From Pedobacter frigiditerrae (GTDB lineage: Bacteria > Bacteroidota > Bacteroidia > Sphingobacteriales > Sphingobacteriaceae), in the NCBI RefSeq assembly GCF_032678705.1, contig NZ_JAVTSS010000001.1, positions 434,001 through 498,000 of the forward strand: a stretch of DNA of 64,000 nt, given 5' to 3'. Both the position numbers and the translations under genes were made by a program. Below are positions 16,406 to 25,766 of the stretch, piece after piece. Under the pieces are notes generated by a model. It had not been told where the DNA came from, did not search any database, and worked only from the letters and a program-made list of their open reading frames with translations. How positions within the stretch are numbered: the first letter of the stretch is position 1; the number at the start of each line of letters is the position of its first letter.

Positions 16406-18007
16406 ATGTTAAATACCAATAATAAATTGAAGAAAACGCTCCTTTTTGCCTTGTTATGTTTGTTTTTGAGTTCTTGTGGATGGTTTAAAGAAAAGCCAGA
16501 AATAGCTACATTATTGGCAAAACATTTTGATGACAAACTCTATAATAAATTCGATACTGCATTTTACAATCCAATTTTCAGTAAAAAACTGGACGAATTG
16601 AGTATTTCTTTATCCAACCCTAAAACCACAAAGGCATTTTATTCGGCTCACGAAAATAATCCAGTATTAATAACTAGGTTTTATACCAATGGTGGTTTAG
16701 ATAGTTTAAAAAGCTATATTGAAAGGAGTACAGCTGATGGTTTTAATCCAGAAGTATTTAAAGTAAAAGAACTTACAGAACTTATAGCAACATTAGATGC
16801 GAACAAATTTAAGAGCATTGATGAAGTTTATCCGCTTATAGCAGAATTAGAGATTAAAACGGCAGATGCTTTTTTAAGATATGCTAGTTTCACTAAATAC
16901 GGGATAATAAATCCACGCAAAATATACAACCGTTATTACATCAATGTTCATCGTCCGGATAGTTTAAGAATGGATTCACTTTTGAATACAACTGATATTG
17001 TTTTATCCTTAAAAAATGCACAACCAAGCTCAAAAAGCTATTTAGACTTAAAAGCAATGCTAGCTTTTTATCGCGATAGCATTGGAAACGAAAATGACCA
17101 GGCCATTAAAACCATAAAATTGAATATGGAGCGTTTGCGTTGGCAATTACCTATTAAAACTGATGAGGTAGTTGCAGTTAACATTCCTGATTTCTCCTTA
17201 ACTTGGTTTAATAAACAAGATACTTTGGCGCACATGAATGTATGTGTTGGTGGTAAAAGAGAGTCGACCTATGCAGAAAGAATGAAGCTCTTTTTGAAAT
17301 CTGGAAGTTTAGACGACAAACCAAAAAACCACGAAACACCTCAATTGGTAAGTGTTTTTAACGCAATACAAGTAAATCCAATTTGGAATATTCCAGTAAG
17401 TATTGCACAAAGTGAAATTTATTGGATGGCAAGAAAAGACCCTTATTATTTGTCAAACAGCAACATCAAGGTTTATTACAAAGGCAAACAAATTTATGAA
17501 CCTGATACTATACAATGGAATAAATATTCGAGAGAAAAGTTGCCATTTACATTTAAGCAAGGCTCTGGGGAAGGGAACGCTTTAGGGAAGTTTAAATTTA
17601 TTTTTGACAATAGCTCAAGTATATACCTGCACGATACAAACAACAAATATGGTTTCAAGCTAGCAAATCGAGCAATTAGCCATGGGTGTGTACGAATAGA
17701 AGATCCATTAAAGTTTGCAGAACTGATGGTTAAAGATAAATATCAATATGACCAATTACGAATGGAGGTTAATTTGCCCCCAATTGATACCAATAGAAAT
17801 AAGCAGTATCAAAAAATATTAGCTAAAAAAGCAGATACAACCAAGGCTTTTCAACTAAAACCATCTTGGTTTGCTACAAGAAAAAACGTAGCTGTTGTTA
17901 TTAGTTATTACACTTGTTGGGCAGAAAATGGCAAAGTTCAATTTAGGCCAGATGTATATGATTATGATGGAATTCTTTGGGATGCCATTAAAAAATATAT
18001 GCAGTAA
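16406..18007 (+). CDS. L,D-transpeptidase lipoprotein, YcbB-like
   Basis: A 533-residue exported lipoprotein. The lipobox-like LCLFLSSC lies within the first 26 residues. The middle is a helical scaffold typical of the large YcbB family. The C-terminal YkuD catalytic domain carries the Cys in ISHGCVRIEDP. It should form 3-3 crosslinks between peptidoglycan stems, or attach proteins to them. An upstream TTG gives a longer reading, but the ATG at 16406 begins directly with the basic signal-peptide n-region. A close paralogue lies at 21013-22548 with the same domain order, separated by an S41 protease and two small genes. Confidence 0.87.
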   Translation: MLNTNNKLKKTLLFALLCLFLSSCGWFKEKPEIATLLAKHFDDKLYNKFDTAFYNPIFSKKLDELSISLSNPKTTKAFYSAHENNPVLITRFYTNGGLDSLKSYIERSTADGFNPEVFKVKELTELIATLDANKFKSIDEVYPLIAELEIKTADAFLRYASFTKYGIINPRKIYNRYYINVHRPDSLRMDSLLNTTDIVLSLKNAQPSSKSYLDLKAMLAFYRDSIGNENDQAIKTIKLNMERLRWQLPIKTDEVVAVNIPDFSLTWFNKQDTLAHMNVCVGGKRESTYAERMKLFLKSGSLDDKPKNHETPQLVSVFNAIQVNPIWNIPVSIAQSEIYWMARKDPYYLSNSNIKVYYKGKQIYEPDTIQWNKYSREKLPFTFKQGSGEGNALGKFKFIFDNSSSIYLHDTNNKYGFKLANRAISHGCVRIEDPLKFAELMVKDKYQYDQLRMEVNLPPIDTNRNKQYQKILAKKADTTKAFQLKPSWFATRKNVAVVISYYTCWAENGKVQFRPDVYDYDGILWDAIKKYMQ

Positions 18008-18251
18008 TTGTTTGCTAGTCTTTTCAGATTATGTAAATTGGAATTAGCTAAAAAGCGAAATTGTAATAAATAAAATCATCCCAAGATTTTTAATTACAAA
18101 CGTTTAATATTTATTAACATATATATTAAACAAACAATAATTCAGAATTATAAAAGCTATTTATTTTTCTATCCATTTTTTAAGGGATTGATTTCCTGTT
18201 TTTAAATGGATTTTTGCATCATAATACTATTACCCCAACTTAACAATATTA

Positions 18252-19766
18252 ATGAAAAACATAATAGCGCTTATCTCCTTTTTATTATTAACAAATAGCA
18301 TGTTCGCTCAAAAATCTTATGAGGCTAAAATCGGATACACAAGACTAAAATCAGATTTAGATTTCTTTTGCAGCATTCGGAAAAAGGCAAATTCCGGTCT
18401 ATATAAATACAGAACTGTCGCTCAGATAGATAGCGCAGAAAAAGCAGCCTACAAAAATCTTTCTGATCAAACAACATTAAGAGAATTTTTTAATATCATA
18501 AACGAATTGGCAGACTTTGAAGGCAGTGTACATAACGATGTCGCTTTTTCGGCGAAAATTGCTAATGAGATCATTACCGATTCTGTTTATTTTCCTATTC
18601 CAATAAAGGTTATTGATGGGAAAATTCGTGTTAATAGCAATAATGCAAAAATACCGCTTGGTGCAGAAATTCTTTCAATAAACGGAATAAATTCAACAGA
18701 AATACTAAAGCGAAATTCCATTTATTATACAACTGATGGCTTTAGCACCGATGCTAAAACATTTGCACAAGATGGAGTATTCTCAAGTTCTTTATTTTAT
18801 TCAAATGGGAAAAAAGATTCTTTTAAAGTAAACTTTAAAATAAATGGAGATAACATAGTGAGAGAAGTTATACTTACGCCTGTAACTCGTAATGTATTCG
18901 CCATAATTTCTCAAAAAAAGCATTCAATTACTTTGGATAGTATTTATAAAAGTTTAACTCAAATGCCTTACAATTTTGAAATTGTAAATAAAAGCACGGC
19001 GAAACTTAACATTCGTTCTTTTGAAATTGGTGAAAATGCAAAAGACCCCAAACATTTAAAGTTTGTGAATTTTTTGGATAGTTGTTTCATCGCTATTAAA
19101 AAAAATGCTGATATGAAAAACTTAATAGTTGATGTTAGAAATAACAGAGGTGGAACTGACCCCAACGATATGGTGGCATTTTCCTATTTAGCCAACAAAC
19201 CTTTTCGTGAAAATATTATCGCTTTTTCAAATTTTATAAAAATACCGAGTTGGAATAATGTAGATTATAAGGCTTTCTTCTTGAAGAGAATTTTAGCTAA
19301 ATGGATATATCAGAAAAAATTAAAAAAGGCATTTCCCGTAGCTAAAAATGGTGTTTTTTATCAAGGTAATGATGATAATAAGTTAAGATATCCAAATGAA
19401 AATGCATTCAAGGGACAGATTTATTTACTCATAAACCCAAAAGTAGCTTCTGCCGCTAGTATGTTTGCCGCTATGGTTGCAGGGAACACAAATGCCATTA
19501 TAATTGGACAAGAAAGTGGTGGTGGTTACTATGGACATAATGGTCACATACCTATAGGGTATATTTTGCCTAATAGCAAGATTAAGTATCAATTCTCTAT
19601 TGTAAATCTAAATCAAGATGTTCCTATTAAGAAAAACCAACCCTTTGGCAGAGGCATAATTCCTGACTATAAGGTTGAACAAACCTTAACGGATTTTTTA
19701 AATCACAAAGACACGCAGATGGATTTTTTATTGAAACTTATTGATGATAAGAACAGAACAAACTAA
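18252..19766 (+). CDS. S41 family peptidase (Tsp/Ctp-like)
   Basis: A 504-residue exported protease. Residues 1-20 are a signal peptide (ends MFAQ). The peptidase S41 domain is C-terminal; LIVDVRNNRGGTDPND is the conserved entry strand and the Ser nucleophile is in the segment KVASAASMFAAMVAG, followed by GQESGGGYYGHNG. A PDZ-like region precedes it (AEILSINGINSTEIL). Family members cleave C-terminal tails of periplasmic proteins. It lies between two L,D-transpeptidase genes, which fits cell-wall work but does not prove it. Confidence 0.85.
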   Translation: MKNIIALISFLLLTNSMFAQKSYEAKIGYTRLKSDLDFFCSIRKKANSGLYKYRTVAQIDSAEKAAYKNLSDQTTLREFFNIINELADFEGSVHNDVAFSAKIANEIITDSVYFPIPIKVIDGKIRVNSNNAKIPLGAEILSINGINSTEILKRNSIYYTTDGFSTDAKTFAQDGVFSSSLFYSNGKKDSFKVNFKINGDNIVREVILTPVTRNVFAIISQKKHSITLDSIYKSLTQMPYNFEIVNKSTAKLNIRSFEIGENAKDPKHLKFVNFLDSCFIAIKKNADMKNLIVDVRNNRGGTDPNDMVAFSYLANKPFRENIIAFSNFIKIPSWNNVDYKAFFLKRILAKWIYQKKLKKAFPVAKNGVFYQGNDDNKLRYPNENAFKGQIYLLINPKVASAASMFAAMVAGNTNAIIIGQESGGGYYGHNGHIPIGYILPNSKIKYQFSIVNLNQDVPIKKNQPFGRGIIPDYKVEQTLTDFLNHKDTQMDFLLKLIDDKNRTN

Positions 19767-19869
19767 AAAGTTCAAAACATCATATTTTATCAATTAAGTA
19801 GCCAATTTATAAAACATCGTAAACTCTTTTTATAAATTAAGAATAATGTATTAAATTGAATAAAAAACC

Positions 19870-20325
19870 ATGCAAGCAACTGGAAAAACTGTAGAAGAAA
19901 TTCTAACTAGCCTTCCTAAAGACAGGGCTGAACCATTTAATAAACTACACGATATCATTGTAAAAAACCTTCCCAAAGGTTTTGAGGCAGGTATTAGTTA
20001 CGGTGGATTAGGTTATATTATACCGCATTCACTTTATCCTGCTGGTTACCATTGTAAGCCAATCGAACCGCTTCCGTTTGCAGGAATTGCTTCTCAAAAA
20101 AACTCTATAAATTTTTACCATATGGGAATTTATTCGGAGCCTAAATTATTTGATTGGTTTGTAAGCGAATATCCAAAACATAGTAAGCAAAAGTTAGATA
20201 TGGGAAAAAGTTGTGTTCGCTTTAAAAAGTTGGATGAAATTCCGTATCAGCTCATCGGAGAATTAATGACGAAAATGACTGCGCAAGAATGGATAGATCT
20301 TTACGAATCTAAACTGAAAAAATAG
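19870..20325 (+). CDS. DUF1801 domain protein
   Basis: A 151-residue cytoplasmic protein with the DUF1801 (YdhG-like) pattern: KTVEEILTSLPKDR near the start, GFEAGISYGGLGYIIP, FYHMGIYSEPKLFDWF, and KSCVRFKKLDEIPYQLI near the end. The function is unknown; the fold is compact alpha/beta. It is followed 18 bp later by a DUF4287 gene and the two probably form a small operon. Confidence 0.85.
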   Translation: MQATGKTVEEILTSLPKDRAEPFNKLHDIIVKNLPKGFEAGISYGGLGYIIPHSLYPAGYHCKPIEPLPFAGIASQKNSINFYHMGIYSEPKLFDWFVSEYPKHSKQKLDMGKSCVRFKKLDEIPYQLIGELMTKMTAQEWIDLYESKLKK

Positions 20326-20343
20326 ACCTTAATATTGAAGATT

Positions 20344-20895
20344 ATGGACAAAGCAACACAAACAATGATTGATAACCTGGCTAAGAATACAGGTAAAACT
20401 TTGGAACAATGGATAGCTATTGTGACCAAAGAGAATTTCGCAAAACACGGAGAAATTATTAAGTTTTTAAAAGAGACACACGGTTTAACCCACGGTTTTG
20501 CTAATTTAATTGCTCATAAAGCAAAAGGTTCTGATGCAGGTTCAGCTGAAAATCCAGACGAACTGATTACAAAACAATATCAGGGAAAAGAAAGTCTGAA
20601 GCCTTTTTACGACAAGTTAATGAGCACAATAGCAGAATTTGGTAAAGACATAGAAATTGCACCTAAAAATACTTATGTAAGTTTAAGGAGAAAAAAGCAA
20701 TTCGCTACATTAAACCCTGCAACAAAAACACGTTTTGAAATAGGTATAAATCTAAAAGGACAAGAACCATCAGGGATATTAGAAGCTGAAAAACCCAATG
20801 CAATGTGCTCGCACAAAATAAACTTGACGGATATAAGTGAAATTAATGAAGAAGTGATGGGATGGATAAAATTAGCCTATAACAACGCTGGATAA
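20344..20895 (+). CDS. DUF4287 / DUF5655 domain protein
   Basis: A 183-residue cytoplasmic protein. The N-terminal DUF4287 helical domain (about 1-60) contains NTGKTLEQWIAIV and ETHGLTHGFANLIAHKAKG. The C-terminal part (about 75-183) resembles DUF5655 with YVSLRRKKQFATLNPAT. The ATG at 20344 is preferred over a TTG three codons upstream. Function unknown; it pairs with the DUF1801 gene 18 bp upstream, a pairing seen elsewhere in Bacteroidota as far as I recall. Confidence 0.8.
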   Translation: MDKATQTMIDNLAKNTGKTLEQWIAIVTKENFAKHGEIIKFLKETHGLTHGFANLIAHKAKGSDAGSAENPDELITKQYQGKESLKPFYDKLMSTIAEFGKDIEIAPKNTYVSLRRKKQFATLNPATKTRFEIGINLKGQEPSGILEAEKPNAMCSHKINLTDISEINEEVMGWIKLAYNNAG

Positions 20896-21012
20896 ATGTC
20901 GATGAATTTTAATGAGAGACTTTTTTTTCTTAATATCATTTATTGAGTATTCATAATGAAAAAATAATTCTTCATTTTTCAAACAAAATGGACTTAATTT
21001 CATTAGGTCTAT

Positions 21013-22548
21013 ATGAAGTTTACAACCTACCCTAAATTATATGCTCCACAATTCATTTTGCTTGGAGCTTTGTTTTTATTTCTTTTGCAATCTTGTAAAA
21101 AAAGCCACTCAGACATTGGCGCTGTAGTTTTTAAAGAAACTAGAAATAAAATCTTTAAAGACATAGAAACTGAAACTTTTGTAGAGAAATTCAAGACTAC
21201 ATTTGAAAAACAAGAAAAGCAGTACAGAAACCCAAAGTTTCTAAGAGCATTTTACGAATCTAATGATTTCGAGCCAGTTCTGTTAATGAAGAATTTGCGT
21301 AAAGACAAATTAAAAGAAGCAATTGCAGTTCTTAATAATTCCACTGCTCACGGTTTAGACCCAGCTATATTTAAAACCAGCGACTTAAATGAGCTGATGG
21401 AAAAAACCTACAACAAAAAGGAGATCAAAACGCTTGATGAAGCTTATCAAGTTTTAATTGATTTAGAGCTTTCTGCAGCAAATTCTTTGAGTAATTATAG
21501 CAATGCGCTGCAGTTCGGAATAATTAGCCCTAGAAAAATATATGCCCAATACTATACAGCAACAAAAAGACCAGATAGTGTAAGTTTTTTACAAGTTTTT
21601 CAGACTTCGGATATTAAGAACTTCTTAGATAGCATCCAACCGAAAGAAAAACAATATGTGGCTTTGCAAAAAGCATTGCAGGATAAAATTGTTTTTCCGG
21701 GCATTAGTCAGGAAGAAACCGAAAGAGTTTTAAAGGTTAATTTAGAACGTTTAAGGTGGAAAAATTTACCAACTGAAGATAAGTATGTTTGGGTAAATAT
21801 TCCTGATTTTAAGTTAGATGTCATGGAAGACGGAAAATCTGTACTAAATATGAAAGTTTGTGTGGGCGAGGGAAGGGAATTAGGTAGTAAGGATAAATTA
21901 GTGGAGTACGATGAAAATGACTTAAAAAAAGATAGGCCATTTAATAGAGAAACACCACAGCTCAAAAGTATGATTCATAGTGTGCAGGTTAATCCTGTTT
22001 GGAATATTCCTGAAAGCATAGCTACTAATGAAATTACCAAATATGCAGCTAAGGACCCTTATTATTTAGCTAACAATAATATTGATGTTTTTGAGGATGG
22101 AAAGCTTGTAGAAGACCCAGAAACAATTGATTGGTCTGCTGCTGATGCTGGCAAGAGATATGCTTTTAAGCAACGTCCTGGCGATGATAATTCCTTGGGG
22201 AAAATAAAATTCTTGTTTCAAAATGAAAGTAGCGTTTACTTGCATGATACCCCTGCAAAAGCGGCATTTGCTTTATCGATGAGGGCGGTTAGTCACGGTT
22301 GTGTGAGATTGGAAAAACCACTAGAATTAGCTGAAGTTTTGTTTGGTAAGGGAGCTAAATATGATAAAATTAAAACTGGTATGGAAAGTGAAAACCCAGT
22401 CGCAACTGATATCGGTTTGCCAAAACAAGTTCCTGTTTACCTAACTTATTTTACTTGTTGGGCAGATGAAACCGGAAAACTTCAATTTAGAAAAGATATT
22501 TACGGATTGGATATAGTACTTTTCACCTATTTGCAAAGGTTAGCATAA
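21013..22548 (+). CDS. L,D-transpeptidase lipoprotein, YcbB-like
   Basis: A 511-residue paralogue of the protein at 16406-18007. The N-terminal lipoprotein signal ends FLFLLQSC. A helical scaffold follows and the C-terminal YkuD domain has the catalytic motif VSHGCVRLEKP. Both paralogues share HSVQVNPVWNIPESIA-like and DPYYLANNNI segments. It should crosslink peptidoglycan in the periplasm. A strong hairpin terminator follows the stop. Confidence 0.87.
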   Translation: MKFTTYPKLYAPQFILLGALFLFLLQSCKKSHSDIGAVVFKETRNKIFKDIETETFVEKFKTTFEKQEKQYRNPKFLRAFYESNDFEPVLLMKNLRKDKLKEAIAVLNNSTAHGLDPAIFKTSDLNELMEKTYNKKEIKTLDEAYQVLIDLELSAANSLSNYSNALQFGIISPRKIYAQYYTATKRPDSVSFLQVFQTSDIKNFLDSIQPKEKQYVALQKALQDKIVFPGISQEETERVLKVNLERLRWKNLPTEDKYVWVNIPDFKLDVMEDGKSVLNMKVCVGEGRELGSKDKLVEYDENDLKKDRPFNRETPQLKSMIHSVQVNPVWNIPESIATNEITKYAAKDPYYLANNNIDVFEDGKLVEDPETIDWSAADAGKRYAFKQRPGDDNSLGKIKFLFQNESSVYLHDTPAKAAFALSMRAVSHGCVRLEKPLELAEVLFGKGAKYDKIKTGMESENPVATDIGLPKQVPVYLTYFTCWADETGKLQFRKDIYGLDIVLFTYLQRLA

Positions 22549-22564
22549 ATCAAACAGTATTTAA

Positions 22565-22617
22565 AACCACATAGGCACATAGAAATAAATCTATGTGCCT
22601 ATGTGGTTATTTTTTTG
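22565..22617 (+). terminator. Bidirectional terminator between convergent transpeptidase genes
   Basis: AACCACATAGGCACATAGA and its exact complement form a 19 bp perfect stem around AATAAA, followed by a T run. It separates the L,D-transpeptidase from the convergent YkuD-like gene. Confidence 0.9.
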
Positions 22618-22627
22618 ATACTATACT

Positions 22628-23395
22628 CTAATCCATCAAATGTGTTGTAGTGTCTAAAGCAAAGTTTGCAGCTAACGTTTCATCTAAATATTTAGACGAA
22701 TAATTATTAACGCTTTTGTTGATGAATAAGACAGTTTTATCACCAATGGTATTAATTACTTTATCAGCAACTTCTGGCGCAACCGCAGGGCAACCTTGGC
22801 TACGACCTAACCTACCTAAAGCATTAATCGTTCCTTCGCTTACATAAGGAGCGCCATGCACTACGATAGAACGGCTTCTAGCATTGTCGTTGAAGCCTAA
22901 ATCCATTCCATCAAGTTTAAGCGACCTGCCGTGAATTCCTCTGTAAACTTCTCCAGTTACATAAAAGCCTAAACTACTTGTAAAGGAATCGTTTTTATTA
23001 GAGAAATTAATAGCCTCATCGTTTCCACTTTTTTGCCCGTGAGCCACCCAAGTGTTTAATAAGATTTCTTTTTTATCTAAATCGATAATGTACAATCTCT
23101 TTTTAGTGCTCGATTGATCAAAATCTGCAATAGTTAAAATAGCCTTGTTTGACAGCTGACCAGATTTTTTCAAATTGTAAAATCCAGTAATGGCTTTTTC
23201 AAATACAGGTAAACTTAGCCCTGCTTCTTTCAAATGCACAGCAGCATACAACGTATTTATGTAATTCATATAAATACTGTCTGTTGTAATTACTTGTTTT
23301 GGTTTTTCGCTTTTGTCTGTTGATTTAAAACTGCTAATGGTTAAGCAAAATGCGATGGATAATAATCCAGTTATTCCTAAAATGTATTTTCTCAT
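22628..23395 (-). CDS. YkuD_2-type murein L,D-transpeptidase-like protein
   Basis: A 255-residue protein with an N-terminal membrane-anchoring signal (YILGITGLLSIAFCLTI). The catalytic-domain-like family is marked by GIHGRSLKLDG, VVHGAPYV with H180, and GRSQGCPAV with C202, the proposed catalytic pair. The family (murein L,D-transpeptidase catalytic domain family) is distinct from the two YcbB-type enzymes next door, so three wall enzymes of this kind are clustered. Likely periplasmic. It is convergent with the upstream paralogue and followed by a shared terminator. Confidence 0.82.
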   Translation of the reverse strand: MRKYILGITGLLSIAFCLTISSFKSTDKSEKPKQVITTDSIYMNYINTLYAAVHLKEAGLSLPVFEKAITGFYNLKKSGQLSNKAILTIADFDQSSTKKRLYIIDLDKKEILLNTWVAHGQKSGNDEAINFSNKNDSFTSSLGFYVTGEVYRGIHGRSLKLDGMDLGFNDNARSRSIVVHGAPYVSEGTINALGRLGRSQGCPAVAPEVADKVINTIGDKTVLFINKSVNNYSSKYLDETLAANFALDTTTHLMD

Positions 23396-23723
23396 AGTTT
23401 TTCGGTATCTCGTTCACAATAATCTAGTATGAGTTTCTTTTTATAAGCTTTTAGTTTAAGTGTAATTAATAATCAAATATACTAAATTGTTATGATGATA
23501 AAGTATAATAGATGTTTGCTTACCGTTCTGTGACTTTTATATTTTATTGATTATTAGTCGATTATGTTTTAAAGATATATTTATTCTTAGAAGGAGTATG
23601 TTTTATGAGTGTTTTAACAACGATAACTTAGTACAATAAGATTATCCCTATCTTTAATCAACTTTGGTAAGTTTTCGTTTACCAATTCGCTAAACTGTAT
23701 AATTTTTCTATCTTTGATTTTTA
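23396..23723. other. 328 bp divergent intergenic region
   Basis: AT-rich spacer between the YkuD_2-like gene (minus) and the BatA-like gene (plus). Apart from a promoter box near its right end, I see no gene, repeat or RNA structure in it. Confidence 0.5.
23709..23716 (+). promoter_or_regulatory. Bacteroidota -7 promoter box
   Basis: TATCTTTG fits TAnnTTTG eight bases before the BatA-like ATG, which would give a nearly leaderless mRNA. No clear -33 box. Confidence 0.4.
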
Positions 23724-25766
23724 ATGAATTTCCTTTATCCGGGCTTTCTTTTTGCGCTTTTTGCGGTCGTTATACCGGTCATTATCCATTTATTCAATTT
23801 CCGGAAATTTAAAAAAGTCTATTTCAGCAATGTTGCCTTCCTAAAAGAGATTAAAGAGCAAACATCGTCTCAAGAAAAGCTTAAGAATCTTCTCATTTTA
23901 ATCAGTCGCATTTTAGCAATAACATTTTTGGTTTTGGCTTTTGCACGTCCTTTTTTACCTTCTGGGAGTAAAATAGACCAAAGCAAAGGCAATATTGTAA
24001 GCATTTATATTGATAACTCTTACAGTATGGAAGCAGTAAATAAAGAGGGAAGTTTGTTAGATGAAGCCAAACGCAAGGCGAAAGAAGTAGTAAAGGCCTT
24101 CCAGATTAATGATAGATTTCAATTACTTACCAACGATTTTGAAGGCAAACATCAACGATTGTTAAATGCTGATGAATTATTGCAGGCTGTTGATGAAGTT
24201 AAAATTTCATCCGCCAGTAGAAAATTACAGCAGGTAATTAACCGGCAACAAAGTGTGTTTACAGGTGCAAGTAATCGATTTGCTTATGTGATTTCTGATT
24301 TCCAAAAGGGATTTGCTGGAGAAGAACCTATCAAAACTGACGCAAATACGAATGTTTCCTTAGTTAAGTTAAATGCTAATGATTTACCAAACGTAGCAGT
24401 AGATAGTGTTTGGTTATTGTCGCCTGTTCATCAAGCTAATGCTACAGAGAAATTGGTTGTTCAGTTGCGGAATTATGGCGATGAAGATGCAAAAAACATA
24501 TCAGTAAAGCTGAACATCAACAAACAACAAAAGGCAATTAGCAGTTTAAATATCCCAGCAGGTAAAACTGCAAGCGATACACTTTCTTATAGTGGCTTAG
24601 TTTTAGGCTGGCAAAAAGGAACAATGAGCATTAAAGATTTTCCTTTAACTTTTGATGATGACCTCAACTTTAGTTTTAAGGTAAGTGCCGACCAAAAAAT
24701 ATTGAGCATTAATGGGCAACAGGGTGGAAAATACATTAAAGCTTTGTTTGGAGCTGATGCTTATTTCAAATTAACTGAAATGCCAGAGGCGAATATCAAT
24801 TATTCTGCTTTGCAAAATTACAGTCTTATTGTTTTAAATGGTTTAAAAAATCCATCAAGTGGTTTAGCGCAAGAGTTAAAGTCTTATATATCGAACGGCG
24901 GTTCAGTAGTAGTTTTTCCAGATTTAGATGCAGACAAACAAGTTTATTCAGCATTTTTAGGAGCAATAAATCTTCCGGCGGTTGCCGAATTAAAAACAAC
25001 ACCTAGTAAAGTGAGCAGCATAGAATTAAAACATCCATTATTTAAGGATGTATTTGAAACATTGCCACAAAATTTAGATTTGCCTCAGGTTAATCGCTAT
25101 TTTAGTTTTGCAGAAAATAATAACAGCAATAAAGAAAATCTGCTTCAATTGCCAGCAAATCAATTGTTTTTTGCCAGATATCCAATAGGAAATGGACAAG
25201 TTTATTTATCGGCTACCGATTTAGAAAACGAAGACAGCAACTTTGCCAAACATCCAGTATTTGTGCCTTTGATGTATAAAATAGCTTTTGCTAGTGCAAA
25301 AGAGCAGCCAGTTTATTATACGGCGACAAAAGATAATGTGCTAGAAAGCGAAAAAATAGAACTGGGCGCTAATCAATCTTTAAAATTGGTGGCTGATAAT
25401 TTTGAAGTGATACCAGAAATGCGACAAAGCAATGGAAAAACCTTGTTATACATTGCCGACCAAGTTAAAAGAGCTGGTTTTTACGATGTTAAAAAAGGAG
25501 ATTCTACTTTAGCGGTTGTCGCTTTTAATGATAATAGAACAGAATCTGATATGCATTATACTGCTCAATCAGATTTACAAAAGTTGTTTGGTAAACAGCA
25601 GGTTGCGTTTTTAGACCCAAAATCTGACAGCATTGCTTCTGCTGTTTCTGCAAAAAATAATGGAACAGAGTTATGGAAACTTTGCCTAATTTTGGCCTTA
25701 GTTTTTATAGCGATTGAAATATTATTGGTCCGATTTTATCATATTCAAACCCATACAAATCAATGA
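23724..25766 (+). CDS. BatA-type membrane protein with vWA-like domain
   Basis: A 680-residue membrane protein. Residues 1-80 are the aerotolerance-regulator N-terminal domain with two membrane helices (FLFALFAVVIPVIIHLF and ILISRILAITFLVLAF) and the typical NFRKFKKVYFSNVAFL segment. A vWA-like fold follows with YIDNSYSM as the metal-binding start. The rest is a long periplasmic region of beta-rich modules, and a final helix (about 645-668) anchors the C-terminus. Function of this Bacteroidota family is not settled; BatA relatives have been linked to stress tolerance. It overlaps the next gene by 4 bases (ATGA), suggesting coupling. Confidence 0.8.
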   Translation: MNFLYPGFLFALFAVVIPVIIHLFNFRKFKKVYFSNVAFLKEIKEQTSSQEKLKNLLILISRILAITFLVLAFARPFLPSGSKIDQSKGNIVSIYIDNSYSMEAVNKEGSLLDEAKRKAKEVVKAFQINDRFQLLTNDFEGKHQRLLNADELLQAVDEVKISSASRKLQQVINRQQSVFTGASNRFAYVISDFQKGFAGEEPIKTDANTNVSLVKLNANDLPNVAVDSVWLLSPVHQANATEKLVVQLRNYGDEDAKNISVKLNINKQQKAISSLNIPAGKTASDTLSYSGLVLGWQKGTMSIKDFPLTFDDDLNFSFKVSADQKILSINGQQGGKYIKALFGADAYFKLTEMPEANINYSALQNYSLIVLNGLKNPSSGLAQELKSYISNGGSVVVFPDLDADKQVYSAFLGAINLPAVAELKTTPSKVSSIELKHPLFKDVFETLPQNLDLPQVNRYFSFAENNNSNKENLLQLPANQLFFARYPIGNGQVYLSATDLENEDSNFAKHPVFVPLMYKIAFASAKEQPVYYTATKDNVLESEKIELGANQSLKLVADNFEVIPEMRQSNGKTLLYIADQVKRAGFYDVKKGDSTLAVVAFNDNRTESDMHYTAQSDLQKLFGKQQVAFLDPKSDSIASAVSAKNNGTELWKLCLILALVFIAIEILLVRFYHIQTHTNQ

